A stretch of 64,000 nt of DNA from Arbacia lixula (GCA_963669155.1 OZ022579.1:21988571-22052570); one strand, 5' to 3'; positions 31,501 through 60,314 are shown, counted from the stretch's first letter. Notes: generated from the sequence alone by a model not told the origin. A program made the numbers and translations.

Positions 31501-34500
31501 AAACATATGACTCAATCCAGAGATGATATACAGAAAAAGAAGAAGTGGACACGACTGCGGACAAACTATGGTTGTTGGTGTGTGATGCATTATAGGTGGA
31601 CTTTGCCCTGTACACTACAGCTCAAAGAATTTGACACAGGTAAAGGGAAAGGGATTAAAGGGAAGGAGCCGTAGTTTTGAACTGTGGTATACATGTATTT
31701 TGTCCAGTTCAGCATGAAACATGATGCATTTTAGGCTAAAGCATCATGTTTCATACTGAACTGGACAAAATATACCGCGGTTTAAAACTGCGGCTCCTTC
31801 CCTTTCTTCCCTTTCCCTTTACCCGTGCCAATTCCTTTGAGCTGTAGTGTATGGGTATGGAGAATTATGTGTGTTTTGTATGTTTGTTTGATCCTTCCTC
31901 CTCTGTTGTCTTAGTTCCAGACCCCAGCAGCAGCAGAGAAGCCTCATCCCAAGGACTACTCTACCTGTCCTCCCTTGGTAGGGCCACCTCGTGTGGGGGA
32001 TGTCATTGCTTACAAGGTACGTTTTCAAACCGTCACAAGTGCGTTCACATAAAGTTGGTTTGCTGCCAGCGCTTGGCAGAATGATTCTATCAGGCTCTGC
32101 ACAACCTAGCCTGTCTTCCAGGGTTTTTGCATTTTTTATTCAAACTTGAAAGAGATAGTCCACCCTGAAATTAAGGTGGTTTTAGTTAAAGCAGAAACAT
32201 CAATGAAACATATGAGGAAGTTATGATCATTCAAAACTGTGATTTTGTCGCGTGTGAGGAGCTCTACTATATACATTATGATTCTATAAATTGCTCTTTT
32301 TCTGTTTTTAATGAAAGCATAACGTAATTTAGGAGGCATATTTATCAACTGCATGCCAGTTGGTTTTACTCTTGTTTTAATTATCACATATTGCAAGTTA
32401 ATATTGGATTTTGATGTTTAAAAAATTCACCCTGTTCTAACGTCAGGTACTAGAGCTGTCTTCGTCATACACCCCTGAAGTGTCTGAGTACAAGGTAAGA
32501 CTTCATCTCTTGTATTTCTTGAATGTTTTTATATATATATCTATCTTTATTCACTCATTTATATTGATATGTATGCTTACAAGGTTATATATATTTCACA
32601 CTTCCACATCACTATTCAGAACCTTTTACAGTCCTTTAAAGGGCATATACTGTACTGGGAAGGCAAAAAAAACCTTCAAAATGTAATTGTTAGCAATCTT
32701 CTTGCCAATGGTCTTAAATTAATGTATTGTCTATTTTAGAAGCTTGCTGAAAGTTATTTGCCCTCAAATGATCCATATATGGATTTATTAATGATTAATG
32801 ATTAAATCCCTAAAATGTTCGGCCCGAACATTTTGAGGATTTGTGATTTAATCACTCATTACTCCAAATGTAGATCATTTGAGGGCAAATAACTTTCAGC
32901 AAGCTTCTAAAATAGACAATACATTAATTTAAGACCATTGGCAAGAAGATTGCTAACAATTACATTTTGAAGGGTTTTTTGCCTTCCCAGTACAGTATAT
33001 GCCCTTTAACTCATCTGTAATTATGTAAACAGCAAGTTAAAAAAATACTGTGTTACTAAAATGATTGTTTATATTGATGTTTACTCGCCTTTTGTCTCAC
33101 AATGTAAGTTTTTTGTGCAGTTTGTTTACTGAGAATTACCTCGAAGGTGTGACAACCCAATCTGTCATGGGAGTTTCAAGAATTCTCAGTGTAGTTGCTG
33201 TACAGTGTTCTTGTTTTCTTCTCAACACTCTTGGTACCACAGGTACATGAAATGTTTAATATTCAACAGGGTTTCCCTGGCGTGGTAGTGAGAGGGTTAA
33301 CTCCCTCTGTATCAGACAAAATACTATCTCATAGGATGGATTTTATTTGTGTACTGATGCAACAACATGAAGGTGGCAATTAGATATTAAAATGAGAAAT
33401 AACAAAATGGTAAAATTGCTTTATTTGACAGGAAGGTGAGGTGGTCAACATGGATCACTCCACATCCATGATTGAGCTCAAGCTGAGCCATGTTACTATG
33501 GCAGCACAGCCTAGCAGAGATGGAGGCCGGTTTGAGATGGAGATGGAGGAAGACACACCCGTACAGACCAACAGTGCCTCTCCAGCTGGCAGACTGGTAA
33601 AGTCTCTCTTCAATGTTTTCTCCTTCAATTGCTTTTTGTCTCGCCCACCGGAGGTGAAGGCGAGACTAAGGGATCCAAATGGCGTCCGTCCGTCGTCCGT
33701 CCGTCGTCCGTCCGTCGTCCGTCCGTCGTCCGTCCGTCGTCCGTCGTCCGTCCGTCGTCCGTCGTCCGTCGTCCGTCGTCCGTCACAAATGTTAAAGTTT
33801 ACCTGCAAGACTCTCTTATGATCCATAACTTCACATGGGTTGCTTGGATTACAACCTAACTTGGGTCATAGATGCACTGGGGGTACCTTCATGTTATGGT
33901 GGCGTTGGAGGTCACAGGATAAGGTCAAAGGTCATTTGAGGTCATACGTTAAAGTTTACCTGCAAGACTCTCTTTTGACAAATAACTTAACATAGGTTGC
34001 TTGGATTACAACCTAACTTGGGTCATAGATGCACTGGGGGTACCTTCATGTTATGGTGCTGTTGGAGGTCACAGGATAAGGTCTAAGGTCATTTGAGGTC
34101 ATATGTTAAAGTTTACCTGCAAGACTCTCTTTTGACAAATAACTTCACATGGGTTGCTTGGATTACAACCTAACTTGGGTCATAGATGCACTGGGGGTAC
34201 CTTCATGTTATGGTACCGTTGGAGGTCACAGGATAAGGTCAAAGGTCATTTGAGGTCATACGTTAAAGTTTACCTGCAAGACTCTCTTTTGACAAATAAC
34301 TTCACATAGGTTGCTTGGATTACAACCTAACCTGGGTCATAGATGCACTGGGGGTACCTTCATGTTATGGTGGCGTTGGAGGTCACAGGATAAGGTCAAA
34401 GGTTATTTGAGGTCATACGTTAAAGTTTACCTGCAAGACTCTCTTTTGACAAATAACTTCACATGGGTTGCTCGGATTACAACCTAACTTGGGTCATAGA

Positions 34501-35570
34501 TGCACTGGGGGTACCTACATGTTATGGTGCTGTTGGAGGTCACAGGATAAGGTCAAAGGTCATTTGAGGTCATACGTTGAAGTTTACTTGCAAGACTCTC
34601 TTATCACACATAACTCATCACATGTTGCTACAATGGCAATCCAACTTGGATGATGGATGCACTGGGGGCACCTGCGTGTTATTGTGCTGTAAGAGGTCAC
34701 ATGATAAGGTCAAAGGTCATTTGAGGTCATACATTAAAGTTTACTTGCAAGACTCTTGGTGAAGGCTTCCTAACTTGTGCACAGAATTGTGTGAGCATGA
34801 GTGAGCATTACTGATGTAGATTTAGGCAAACATTACTCATGCACATTTATGCAAATTTATTCAAAGTCACTATTTTGCACCTGATTTTGATGTTAGTTGC
34901 TTATTTGTTTGTTTCAGTTTTCTTTTGCGTAGCAACGGAGATCGCGATATTTGTGGTTATTTTCGCAAGTGGGCGAGACACAATATTGCTAATGCCTTGT
35001 TTTTTAATGAAGCCAACCTTTAAGACATCATTGACCTATATTCATAAGACTGATCGTCTTTATTCCATTGACATTTTCTTCATGTAGATGTAGCATGAAG
35101 CAAAGGAATAAGTAGGGAATATTATGGAGTACATCTTTGAGTGGATTGTGTAAATGACTTCTTTCAATTTGTCGATCTTGTGTTTTTGTTGTTTCAAATC
35201 TGTTTTTAGGTGAAGTGAAGAAAACCACCAAAATGCTCTTCATATAGTCAAATTGGTATGTGTAAAGATAAAGCATAAGGTATTCCTTGTTGTAAATGTT
35301 GAGGAGGAACGATTTGCTTGATGATGTTTTGTGATTACATGAAATGAGAAACATTTAATAAATTTCTATTTTCTGCCCTCTTTGCTATATCTTTTTCTTT
35401 ATCTCCTTTCTATTACCTTTCTTTCTGTTCCTTCCCTTGCTCCACTCTCTCCACTCCTCCTGCTCTTCATCTTTGTCTCCTTTCCCTCTTTTTTGTCACA
35501 TTCTCCCTCTATCATTATCCAGGTATTGGTGACGTTACCATCACTGATTGATCCCAAGCTAGTCACATGA
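28305..35570 (+). CDS. COIL: Coilin (Cajal body scaffold), complete six-exon gene
   Basis: Exons 28305-28558, 29430-30711, 31915-32016, 32447-32494, 33432-33596 and 35523-35570 join in frame to 632 residues plus stop (human coilin has 576). Coilin is the nuclear scaffold of Cajal bodies, where snRNPs mature. The N-terminal ubiquitin-like self-association domain, a long Ser/Lys-rich disordered middle and a C-terminal atypical Tudor domain are all present. The ATG at 28305 is chosen because it begins the conserved IRVRLLFDDC strand with no in-frame ATG just before it. All splice sites are GT-AG. Exon 3 could alternatively start at 31921, six bases later, after a second AG. UBE2O ends 5.4 kb upstream on the same strand; ERCC6 converges from downstream. 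Confidence 0.93.
28919..29150 (-). mobile_element. tRNA-derived SINE with conserved 'gggtacctgg' central domain
   Basis: Read on the minus strand it starts ggtgtcgtggtgtggtggtt (A-box-like) and has GGTTCAATCCC (B box). It continues with cttcagcaagatactttat and atgggtacctggtagg, a central domain seen in many invertebrate SINEs (Nin-DC type). It lies in the first COIL intron. Confidence 0.65.
29430..30711 (+). CDS. COIL: COIL exon 2: long Ser/Lys-rich disordered region
   Basis: A 1282-nt exon (phase 2 to 0) encodes about 427 residues. It starts VRLLESDSLP and is dominated by Ser, Lys, Thr and Glu, with clusters such as KKRKKERTQK, KSRRKKLSQK and KRAKRRSTSSSDSED that look like bipartite nuclear localisation signals followed by casein-kinase-2-type acidic serine sites. 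Human coilin has an equally unstructured, NLS-bearing middle. A run of serines (SSSSSSMSSLSSASESE) comes from a degenerate TCN repeat near 30200-30250. I see no clear RG box like that of vertebrate coilin. The donor is gtaatc at 30712. Confidence 0.9.
31231..31394. mobile_element. 164-bp palindromic MITE with TTACCATTAATGGTAA core motifs
   Basis: The ends ctggagcctgttgcataaag and tatgcaacagggccctgg are inverted; facing ttaccattaatggtaact motifs lie inside. Related copies at 46286-46563. COIL intron 2. Confidence 0.8.
31611..31851. mobile_element. 241-bp palindromic MITE (TACACTACAGCTCAAAG ends), COIL copy
   Basis: The left arm tacactacagctcaaag...aagggaaggagcc and the right arm ggctccttcccttt...ctttgagctgtagtgta pair along almost their full length around a centre near 31735. 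It ends 63 bp before COIL exon 3. A second copy is at 57734-57960 in ERCC6. Confidence 0.9.
31915..35570 (+). CDS. COIL: COIL exons 3 to 6: C-terminal Tudor-like domain
   Basis: Four small exons encode KDYSTCPPLVGPPRVGDVIAYK, VLELSSSYTPEVSEYK, EGEVVNMDHSTSMIELKL and finally VLVTLPSLIDPKLVT with stop TGA at 35568-35570. They match human coilin [28 protein letters not shown] and LIDPRL. All internal junctions are in phase 0. The third and fourth of these exons (33432-33596 and 35523-35570) are separated by a 1.9-kb intron that contains a 1.36-kb AGGTCA-array transposon. Three introns carry palindromic MITEs. Similarity in the middle of the domain (residues around QPSRDGGRFEMEME) is weak. Confidence 0.92.
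32147..32420. mobile_element. Partial MITE of the 'AAGGGATAGTCNACCCTGAA' family
   Basis: Left arm gagatagtccaccctgaaat and following attaaggtggttttagttaa match the family; the right arm is eroded. It ends just before COIL exon 4 (32447). Confidence 0.5.
32635..33009. mobile_element. 375-bp near-perfect palindrome (TTAAAGGGCATATACTGTAC ends)
   Basis: The arms of about 185 bp mirror each other from ttaaagggcatatactgtac to its complement at 33009, meeting at aaatgttcggcccgaacatt near 32822. A transcript would fold into a long stable hairpin. A single diverged arm is present at 56637-56840 in an ERCC6 intron. COIL intron between exons 4 and 5. Confidence 0.92.
33637..35001 (+). mobile_element. 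AGGTCA-array element, copy B (six units), in COIL
   Basis: Same left hairpin (GTCTCGCCCACCGGAGG at 33639), a long CCGT/CGTC microsatellite (33685-33785), six 157-bp units (33785-34760) and the same tail to ccttgttttt. Two of the six AGGTCA-A-AGGTCA pairs carry substitutions (around 34080 and 34400). It lies inside the last COIL intron, sense to the gene. Confidence 0.85.
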
Positions 35571-36660
35571 TCCAGGTCACATGACCCATGACAATGTGGC
35601 ATGTCATGGGAAGGTCCTTGCGTACCAGTACAAATGACACCCAGAATGAATTAGGCACCATGTTTGAATAGTGGTAAGGAGGAATGCTTTGGTTTGTTAT
35701 GTATTGTTTACAATAGTTCCTGCGTACCTTTCATTACGAAATGTCTTCTCTCACATGAACTTTTGTGAAAGGCGCAAGGTTGCCAATATACTGATAACAA
35801 GCTTGTCAGTATGTTTTTGTACTCTGAGTACCATAGATGTATCAACTAGTTTTCTAGACGCCAAAATACGCGCACAGTGGGTCAACTAATGGGATAGTCA
35901 CGTGGCCCACCAGACATTTCATTCCTGAGATGGAAGCCCTTTGCATATTCTCTCCGCCACTGTTATTTCACTAGTCACATCATTAACTTTACCATTTCTA
36001 TTTGGCTTGATGTCATTGAGGTATCCTTATGAATATTTAACATATCATGAATATTATTCAAATGAGATAGGCCATTGCCATGTGTGTGCACTATGCTTAA
36101 GTGTATATTCATGAATGTAAATTTTGTTTGCAATACTTAATGGGCAATGACCTCTCAAACTGCGCCTGTTCTTAGCTGCTCCCACTTTTATTACATTGTG
36201 CGGTGCTAATGCTTGGAAGTACATGAACTGCTATCTCAAAGTGACTTCCATCTCTGGTTTGAAATGTCCGCCGGAAGTCAGGCTGAGTATAACCTTCCTG
36301 GTGAGTACTAATACCAAGAAAATTATGCCTGGAAGAAAATGGAAATAACTTATATTTTATGCGTAAATGGCAGTAAACCTTGGTCAACCATGTCAAGTTT
36401 ATTTACAATGCTGCCAATGTCATCAATTTCAAACATTTGAAATAAATTTATAATCCAGCTGTTGATATTTTATTAGTTGCTCTGAATTTGTGCTCCCTTT
36501 GAATGGTTCATTCTGTCATAGTGACCAGTCCATCCATTCTTTCTGGCTTGCACTTTTATTAAGAAAAGGAATTACTACCTTTCATAAATTATACAATGAA
36601 GTGGTATTTATAATGAATTGATACTGTTGATCAATTTGAATGAAGATATCAATATTATTA
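35571..36660. other. COIL 3' flank
   Basis: Likely 3' UTR and flank. AATAAA occurs at 36441-36446 (and again at 37260-37265), both candidates for the COIL polyadenylation signal. No coding exon recognised. Confidence 0.5.
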
Positions 36661-36666
36661 GTAGTA

Positions 36667-36927
36667 CAGGCAAACCCCGTTATAACGAGGACGTCAGTAC
36701 CCACATTTTTTCCTCGCTATAGCCGATTGTTTGTTTTTACCAGTATGTGATCAAAACATACCGAAATATATGAATGTGGGACTACACCTATAAAATACCA
36801 TTTTACTGCTAGTATTATAATCTTTTAATAGTCTATGGAAAATAATGGACGAACCACAGAAATGTCCTTGTAATAAGCAGGTTCTTGTTCTCGTAATACC
36901 CATGCTCATTATAAGAGGGTTTGCCTG
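36667..36927. mobile_element. 261-bp pogo/Tc1-like MITE with TA duplications
   Basis: The ends caggcaaaccccgttataac and ttataagagggtttgcctg are inverted and flanked by TA at 36665-36666 and 36928-36929, the target typical of Tc1/mariner/pogo elements. Interior contains an ORF of no interest. Confidence 0.8.
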
Positions 36928-37380
36928 TATAAGCCAGTTCATAGTTACATCATGTTCGGACACTCCACTGAATCAAGAATGACGAGGGATTTGATCATGA
37001 CGCTGTGTAGGTGTGTTATTTTACAGCGTGCCCATACCAACTTGATAGTAAAGCATTATTTCCTTCACCTGTATTTTGTATGTTAGTTTGAATCGGTGGA
37101 ATGCACTTTGACTATGTAAGTTGTTGCAACCTAGACAAACCTTGGACAAGCTTTGGGGTTACCATAAGTAGTCTATTGTTTTAATAACATGAATATAATT
37201 TGCATTCATAGCAAAAATGGTGTATTTAAGTGGTAAAGTTTGTTATTAGTATTTTTCACAATAAATTTTATAATGCCTTAAAAGAGAACTGTGACTGATG
37301 TCTTATTTATTTTTGATTTATTGTGTTCTTGTATTTTCTATTATGAGAAGAAACATCTCACACCAAACTACATGTGTTTC

Positions 37381-37818
37381 TATCTCTGTCTCTAGCCTAT
37401 TTCTCTCCACTGCTGAAGGAAGGCCTCATCATTTTTCCATTTTATTCTATCTTGTGCCGTTCGTCTCCATGTCATACTACCATATTCTCTAAATATCGTC
37501 AATCCACCTCCTACTTTGCCTGCCTCTTCCCTTGGTGTTAGCTCTGGGGGTCCAGATGGTTATATAAGTCCATCTATCATCTTTCCTCCTGGCCAGATTA
37601 CCAGCCCACCATTTCTTTGATTTAATTTCCTGTACTATGTCCCGTACTTTGGTTTTCTTTCTCAAATCCTGGTTTCTAACTTTGTTCCTCTTTGTAACAC
37701 CAATCATAATTCTTTCCATAGCCCTTTCAGTTACTCTAAGTTTTCTATCCAGTCACTTAGTTGTGGTCCATGTTTCTGCTCCATAAGAGAGCACAGGTAT
37801 GATGCACTGGTTGAAAAA
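37381..37818 (-). pseudogene. LINE reverse-transcriptase C-terminal fragment, decayed
   Basis: Minus-strand translation gives VFNQCIIPVLSYGAETWTTTK, then an in-frame stop, then ERIMIGVTKRNKVRNQ, KWWAGNLARRKDDRW and GRGRQSRRWIDDI. This is the well-known 3' end of endonuclease/reverse-transcriptase ORFs of non-LTR retrotransposons (RTE/craft-type). The stop within the first block and the missing upstream RT core show it is a dead 5'-truncated copy. Confidence 0.8.
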
Positions 37819-38384
37819 AACTACATGTGTAAGAGATCACAAATAATAAAGTTTTTGTGTTATCTTAGAGCAAAGTTGAGTATCATAAAAAGATTATGCC
37901 TTGCGGAAAAGAGCTTTGTGCTAATCAATAAAAGCAATACAATGTAGGTATGTACACACAAATATATGTTTGAAATAGATTTTTGGAGACATATCTATGA
38001 TACTGACAAAGGAGTGAAATGGCATTGCCCACAATGCCCAGGACAAATCTGGAACAGATTCTAAAACTTTAAAAGATTGGCAAGAAGCCAACAAAATCTG
38101 CAAAACATTACAAAACTTTGTCAAATCATTGTGAATTTTCTGAGCACTTTCACGGGAACTCCCACTTTCTTAATATGATTTGGTTGCAAACATGTACATG
38201 TACCAATACAAACTTGAATTTGCATACTGAATGGAAATGCATGTATGGTTTCAGGGATAAGGACTAAAAAGGATTAAAAACAATTATGATTTTCTTACAA
38301 TTTGTCTGCTTTTCCCTAAACCTTCAACCTCATCTCTAGAGTTTTCTGGAAAAGTTTAATAGCCTTAAAGCTGAGCGAAGAGGA

Positions 38385-38532
38385 CGCTAAATAGAGTACA
38401 AGATGAACATGGTCTATGAAGTATGTTCTGAAATAATAGAAAGAACGCAGTCTATGAAGCATGTTCTAAAAACAACAGAAATAACATGGTCTTTGGAGAA
38501 TGTTCTCAAACCAATAGGAAGAACACAGGGAA
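38385..38532. repeat. Degenerate tandem repeat of about 48 bp, three copies
   Basis: The motif acatggtctatgaagtatgttctgaa...agaa recurs three times with divergence, just beyond the putative 3' end of ERCC6. Confidence 0.6.
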
Positions 38533-38544
38533 AGGGCTCTTAAT

Positions 38545-41306
38545 TACACAACTTGTAGCTTTATTAAATCACTGCAAGTTCATGTAGACATGTACATGTA
38601 CATATAAATCATATCACACTGAGATGGAATTAAAAACATGATCATGTCCTGCTTGATTCATTGCACTAAGAGAAAAAAAAAATCTAAGATAAAATACTCT
38701 GAAACCTGCATTGTATGGTATGAAGTCAAACCTTTTCTTCATGAATTATTGTGCCTACAAATACAGTTTTTACAAATATAAAGCGCCGTGAGAGATGGTA
38801 GTGATATCGACGTGCAGGAGGTGACTTTGATTGAAAGTGAAAATCAAAGGCAACAAATGTACATAGGTTTCACTGTGCCTCAAACTGAAGGCGGTATATA
38901 TTCATTTTTGTAGCCCTCATGATGCACAAGGCAAGAAGCAAATTGTAACAATTCCTAAAGATCTTCTAACATAAGATATGAATACAGAGAAGCCACTCTT
39001 TTGTTTCTTCCTGTGGTTTGACCAAACCAACAGGAATTCATGTTGCATTTTAGCCACAACACCGTAAGATTTGTCCCCGCACCATGTGGGTACCAGCTAT
39101 AGGGCAAAAGGCACCTGAAGAAAATCATCATACAGATGATGCATGTACTTTTTGACATTTGATGGAATGATGTCAGAATATTGGTATAGTGAAAAATAAA
39201 TTGGGGTATGACATCACGCAATATCCATTTTTATTCATGGTGGGTTTATTCTTAGTCACATGACAACCTCTCGGACAATCCTAGTTCAACAATTGTAAGA
39301 GGTAGGATGAAATAGTTGCTAATCTTTGGCAATCTGCATGGCACATTTTATTAAAGACATTTTTAATCCATTTCCTCTCACACAATATATAGTGGACTAT
39401 CTTTCTAGCAAAGTGAACAGCAATAAAATAAAAGTTTATGACATTAAACTCTTGTTACAAGGATGTAATCTTGCCAAGTGCCTTCAAATATTCTTCATAG
39501 TACATATAGAGTTTTTGCAAACTTAATATCACACAATCAAAATATATAAAAGTTTCAGTGGTCCCATATAGTTTTGTTTTACAATGTTTCAATGTAATAC
39601 ACAAATACAAGAAAGAAGTCAGAAGTGAACTAAATCGCTTCCTTTTTTAAATTTTTCTATTCCATTTTGTACTGTTTCATGAAACATTCTTCAATAAATG
39701 TCATTCTAATGGATATGGATAACATCCCTACCAAAAAGAATGCAAATAAAATTTGTCTGCTGATTGCCATTTCTGCACTAGAAATATACAGGCTACGAAG
39801 ATTCCTCTCAATGATAACTTTTAATTAGGCATCCTTTTGAAGCAGTAAACAATTCACTTTAACTTCCACTCATTTCAAAATGTTCAACTTTTACTGGAGT
39901 CAGACAAATCTAACTATTTTGTATGGCGAGTAAAGGCTTCTGTGTTACACAAGTACTCAATATTGAAATTGATATCGATATGAACAAACCAAAACAGTTT
40001 GCCAAATTACTGTAAATGGATTGGTCTCCCATTTCTTCTGATTTGCTGTATGGTTTATCATACTATGCAATCACGTGCATACTTGAACAGAAATCGTGAG
40101 TAGAATACACAAATTGCCGTGAATTTGCAGAGAAGCATTGAGTGTGAACTTGTATGGACTATAGAACACATATCTGACATGATGTAGTCTTGAATGAAAA
40201 TCACACACACTTTGAAGATTTGTATATTTGGAGGTTTTACCAGAACACAAATACAATTTCAGTATCAATCCTTGTAACAAATCATGTGCATACAGAGTGT
40301 CGCTATTGGTATCTTGGTTTTCATATTTTTTTCTTCAATGTCTGAATATGAACATTATTTTCACCATAAATATGTATATATTGACAGAGTATTACACCTA
40401 CCATATATGATGCCTCACATTATTTGGTCCAATTCATAACGTTACCAAAAATAGCCTTGTTCAGTCTACAAGCAACTCCTTTTACTTGATCATTTCAAGG
40501 AAAAATTATTGGAAATGGTATTGTTTGTATTGGGAATTGGGAAAAGAGAAACAGTTCCACAAATAACAGGTACAGAGATATATGAATTGTGTATGATACG
40601 TCAACCATTTGAACATAACAACCCATTAAAAAAGGAGAACACATTTAGAATGAGTACCATTTATACATACCTTTGTAAGTAGCCATATTAATTCTTTTTT
40701 TCTTTCGTTTGTTCAAATACATTGTTCATTATGAATACGCTGTTTTGTAAGTTTGTAATGAAGCTAGCTAGTAAACATGAGGCACAAAGCTTAGAAGTAT
40801 GGGGGCTTGAAATGTTTCTGCCTTTATCCTTTCTTCTCTTTTCTCAGAGGAACGAATGCTATGGGAGATCCAAAATGATAGCAGAGTCCATCTTGGAGAT
40901 ACTTTGAATACTGCTCCAGCCCATTCTTGGATGATAACAAAAATCTCAACATCATTTTCAATACTTCATAAAAACAAAACAAAGGAATGGATCTACTCAT
41001 TAGAAGATAGCTGTGAAACTGGGGAATCAAACACAATTGGGGATCTTAGAGCTCTTAAAAAGCCAATTAAACGTTATGTATCAAGTTGAGTAAGTTCAAA
41101 ATTTGTTAATTTTTCTCAAATGATAGAAATCAAGACCAGTGTGATGCTGGGGTTTCCACTGCTATTGGGGTCTCCAAAATGAGTATTGTAGGAAGTTTAC
41201 TCCCACTCTGTTATAACAGGAATAAATCTCAATTAGCAGAACAGGTTACCAGTCATGTGTAACTTACAAACAGGTTTATGAAACAGGGCCCAGATTGTTG
41301 TCCATC
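38545..41306 (-). other. ERCC6: Probable long 3' UTR of ERCC6
   Basis: The 2.7 kb after the ERCC6 stop is AT-rich, has no coding potential and, apart from a MITE fragment just after the stop (about 41231-41290), carries few recognisable repeats compared with the flanks. A minus-strand AATAAA (+ strand TTTATT at 38565-38570) lies at its far end and is a plausible polyadenylation signal. A closer AATAAA (+ strand TTTATT near 39347) would give a shorter UTR. No transcript evidence was available. Confidence 0.35.
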
Positions 41307-58312
<17,006 letters not shown>

Positions 58313-58409
58313 CTGCAATATTGACAAGAATATGAAATGTTGATAATACAATTTAATTTTCTGCATTTCAGAGGGGTCACTAAGCTCAGTTTTTAAAAGA
58401 GACATCATT

Positions 58410-59310
58410 TTGCTTCGTATCAGCTAGACATCATGGGACAGGTCATTTAGTCATTTAATCATAGTGGCCCATTTTCTAGGGTGTTTCGAACGTTAACAGG
58501 TTCAGTTTTCCACTGTTCCTTAAAAGGTTAATGAAGCTATGACTGAAATAACATACACGTTTTAATTCAATGGGGTATATACTACTGCCGATTCCTGCTG
58601 AGTTTCATGAGTTTTGCAAATGCCATGGGCTACCCTGTCTTTAAGATTTACATGGTATTCTGATAACAAATTGTTAAAGGTGATATTCATAGGAAATAAA
58701 ATCAAATAAATATAGTTTATTATATAACTGAATGAGTTATTAAAGCAATTTATGCAGCTAACATGCCATTAAAGTGTTCAGTTGTGTGCTTTATGAAAAT
58801 CAAATTTCACTAAATTTACTCTCTCCTGACCTGCGAAATCGCCTAAGGGAAAGTGGCTTTGTGTGTACGTCACAGCCGGGATATGCTTCACGCAGCTATA
58901 GAGACTAATCTACACACAAATGTTCACAATGACCATTGTGTATCACACCTGTTAATCCATTAGCAACTGCCATTACAGTTTCATTAATAATGCATGATGC
59001 TGCTGGCGGAAAAGAAGCTGCGGATTGGCATGTGTGATCACAATAGCGCCTCCCTTTTCTTACATTAAACCTAAAAAGGCAGTTTCGGATGACAATGGGG
59101 CAAATTTGTCCCAGAGAATAGGGTGATTGTTTTCACCCTAATTTCACTTTTTCGGAAGTGATATATTGTTTGAATGTCATCCATGCTCATTGCATGGCTT
59201 ATAAGCTTTCTGTTGATGAATATCTTCATATTTAGGGATTTTCTATGAATATCTCCTGTAATATTTTTGGCTGATAAATGCTATTGAGGGTAGGCCTATA
59301 GTTACCATGG
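58410..59310. other. ERCC6 5' intron, no clear features
   Basis: Region between coding exon 1 and the candidate first exon. AT-rich; no exon or RNA gene recognised. Confidence 0.6.
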
Positions 59311-59314
59311 GCCC

Positions 59315-59465
59315 TAGACAGGAATAACAGTCTCATTCGGGGCATTCTTTAAAAGAAATGACACTTTTGGACATACCCCCTGCAGCTGCATAGATAGATA
59401 GAGGAGGAGCCAGATGCAATCTCAGCGGATCCAACGTCCTACAGAGACTGATTTTTCGGTCTACC
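59315..59465. repeat. Repeat pair with 62666-62733 and 63226-63286
   Basis: 59315-59391 matches 62666-62733 (ggaataacagtctcattcgg, gacacttttggacatacccc). 59401-59465 matches 63226-63286 (gccagatgcaatctcagcgg, gagactgatttttcggtcta). The left copy lacks the 490 bp that separate the two parts on the right. Confidence 0.85.
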
Positions 59466-60001
59466 ATGGGCCCCAGCCTTCACTCATTATGCAGGCCCGG
59501 CCTGCTCCATTGGACGCATGCAGTGTGGTGCGGACCACAGCACATAGCTGTCTCCGGTGTAATTGAGCAATATTTAAGCACGTGGCAGAGCTAGTTCAAC
59601 AGGGTAGGTACCCTATTGGTAGCCCTGCCAAAATGCATGAATATTGCGCAATGTGTATGTTTCAGACTTGCGCAACACACATGAAATCAGCGAAACCTGC
59701 CAACAATAACATGCCTACACAACGTCGTACGTCATTTCATTCATTCACAACACACAGCACGCATATAGCCGCACGATACGCTACTTTAGTACCTATACCG
59801 GCCGGGGCCGGTGCGGGGTGTCAGTCTTCCGCGTTCGTTACACAACCACAGTCCAGGTGCGAGAGAAGGCAAAAAGTGGGCCCGAGCTTTTTTAGCTCTC
59901 CACGCTCAACTCGCTCCTCTTTGTAGCAATTACAGATTATTTGTTGTAGCCACGCACACGCAAATCAACACCACTTGAATTACTATTTTTCAGAGACTTA
60001 C

Positions 60002-60170
60002 CTAAACAAAATTGAATGTGGTTTACTGGCAGAATGCTACTCATCGAAACAGAACACGGCCGTAATACGTTCAGCTGATGTATGCGCGTGTACGGCCTAC
60101 GGTAATTAATGTCTATGGCTGGCGAGCGTTTGTTTGCACCACCTGTTTTTGAGTGAATAAGAACCATCAT
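60002..60170 (-). other. ERCC6: Candidate non-coding first exon of ERCC6
   Basis: On the minus strand this CpG-containing stretch ends at TTTAG followed by a perfect gtaagt donor at 60001-59996. Joined to the acceptor at 58313, the frame of its short ORF meets a stop before the ERCC6 ATG, so the exon would be 5' UTR with an upstream ORF. The 5' limit is unknown; 60170 is an upper ATG, not a start site. It would place the ERCC6 promoter next to the long GAA tract at about 60315-60460. Inference from one strong donor and position only. Confidence 0.35.
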
Positions 60171-60314
60171 CTCCCAACTCTTAAAAATAATAGACAGAAA
60201 TCCAATAGCTATAGAGATAGACTGAAATCGAGGGAGAGAGTGTGAGAGAAGGGATGAGGGTGGTGGAAAGAGATATATATATTAAAGAAAAGAAGAATTT
60301 ATTAGAAGAATTTA

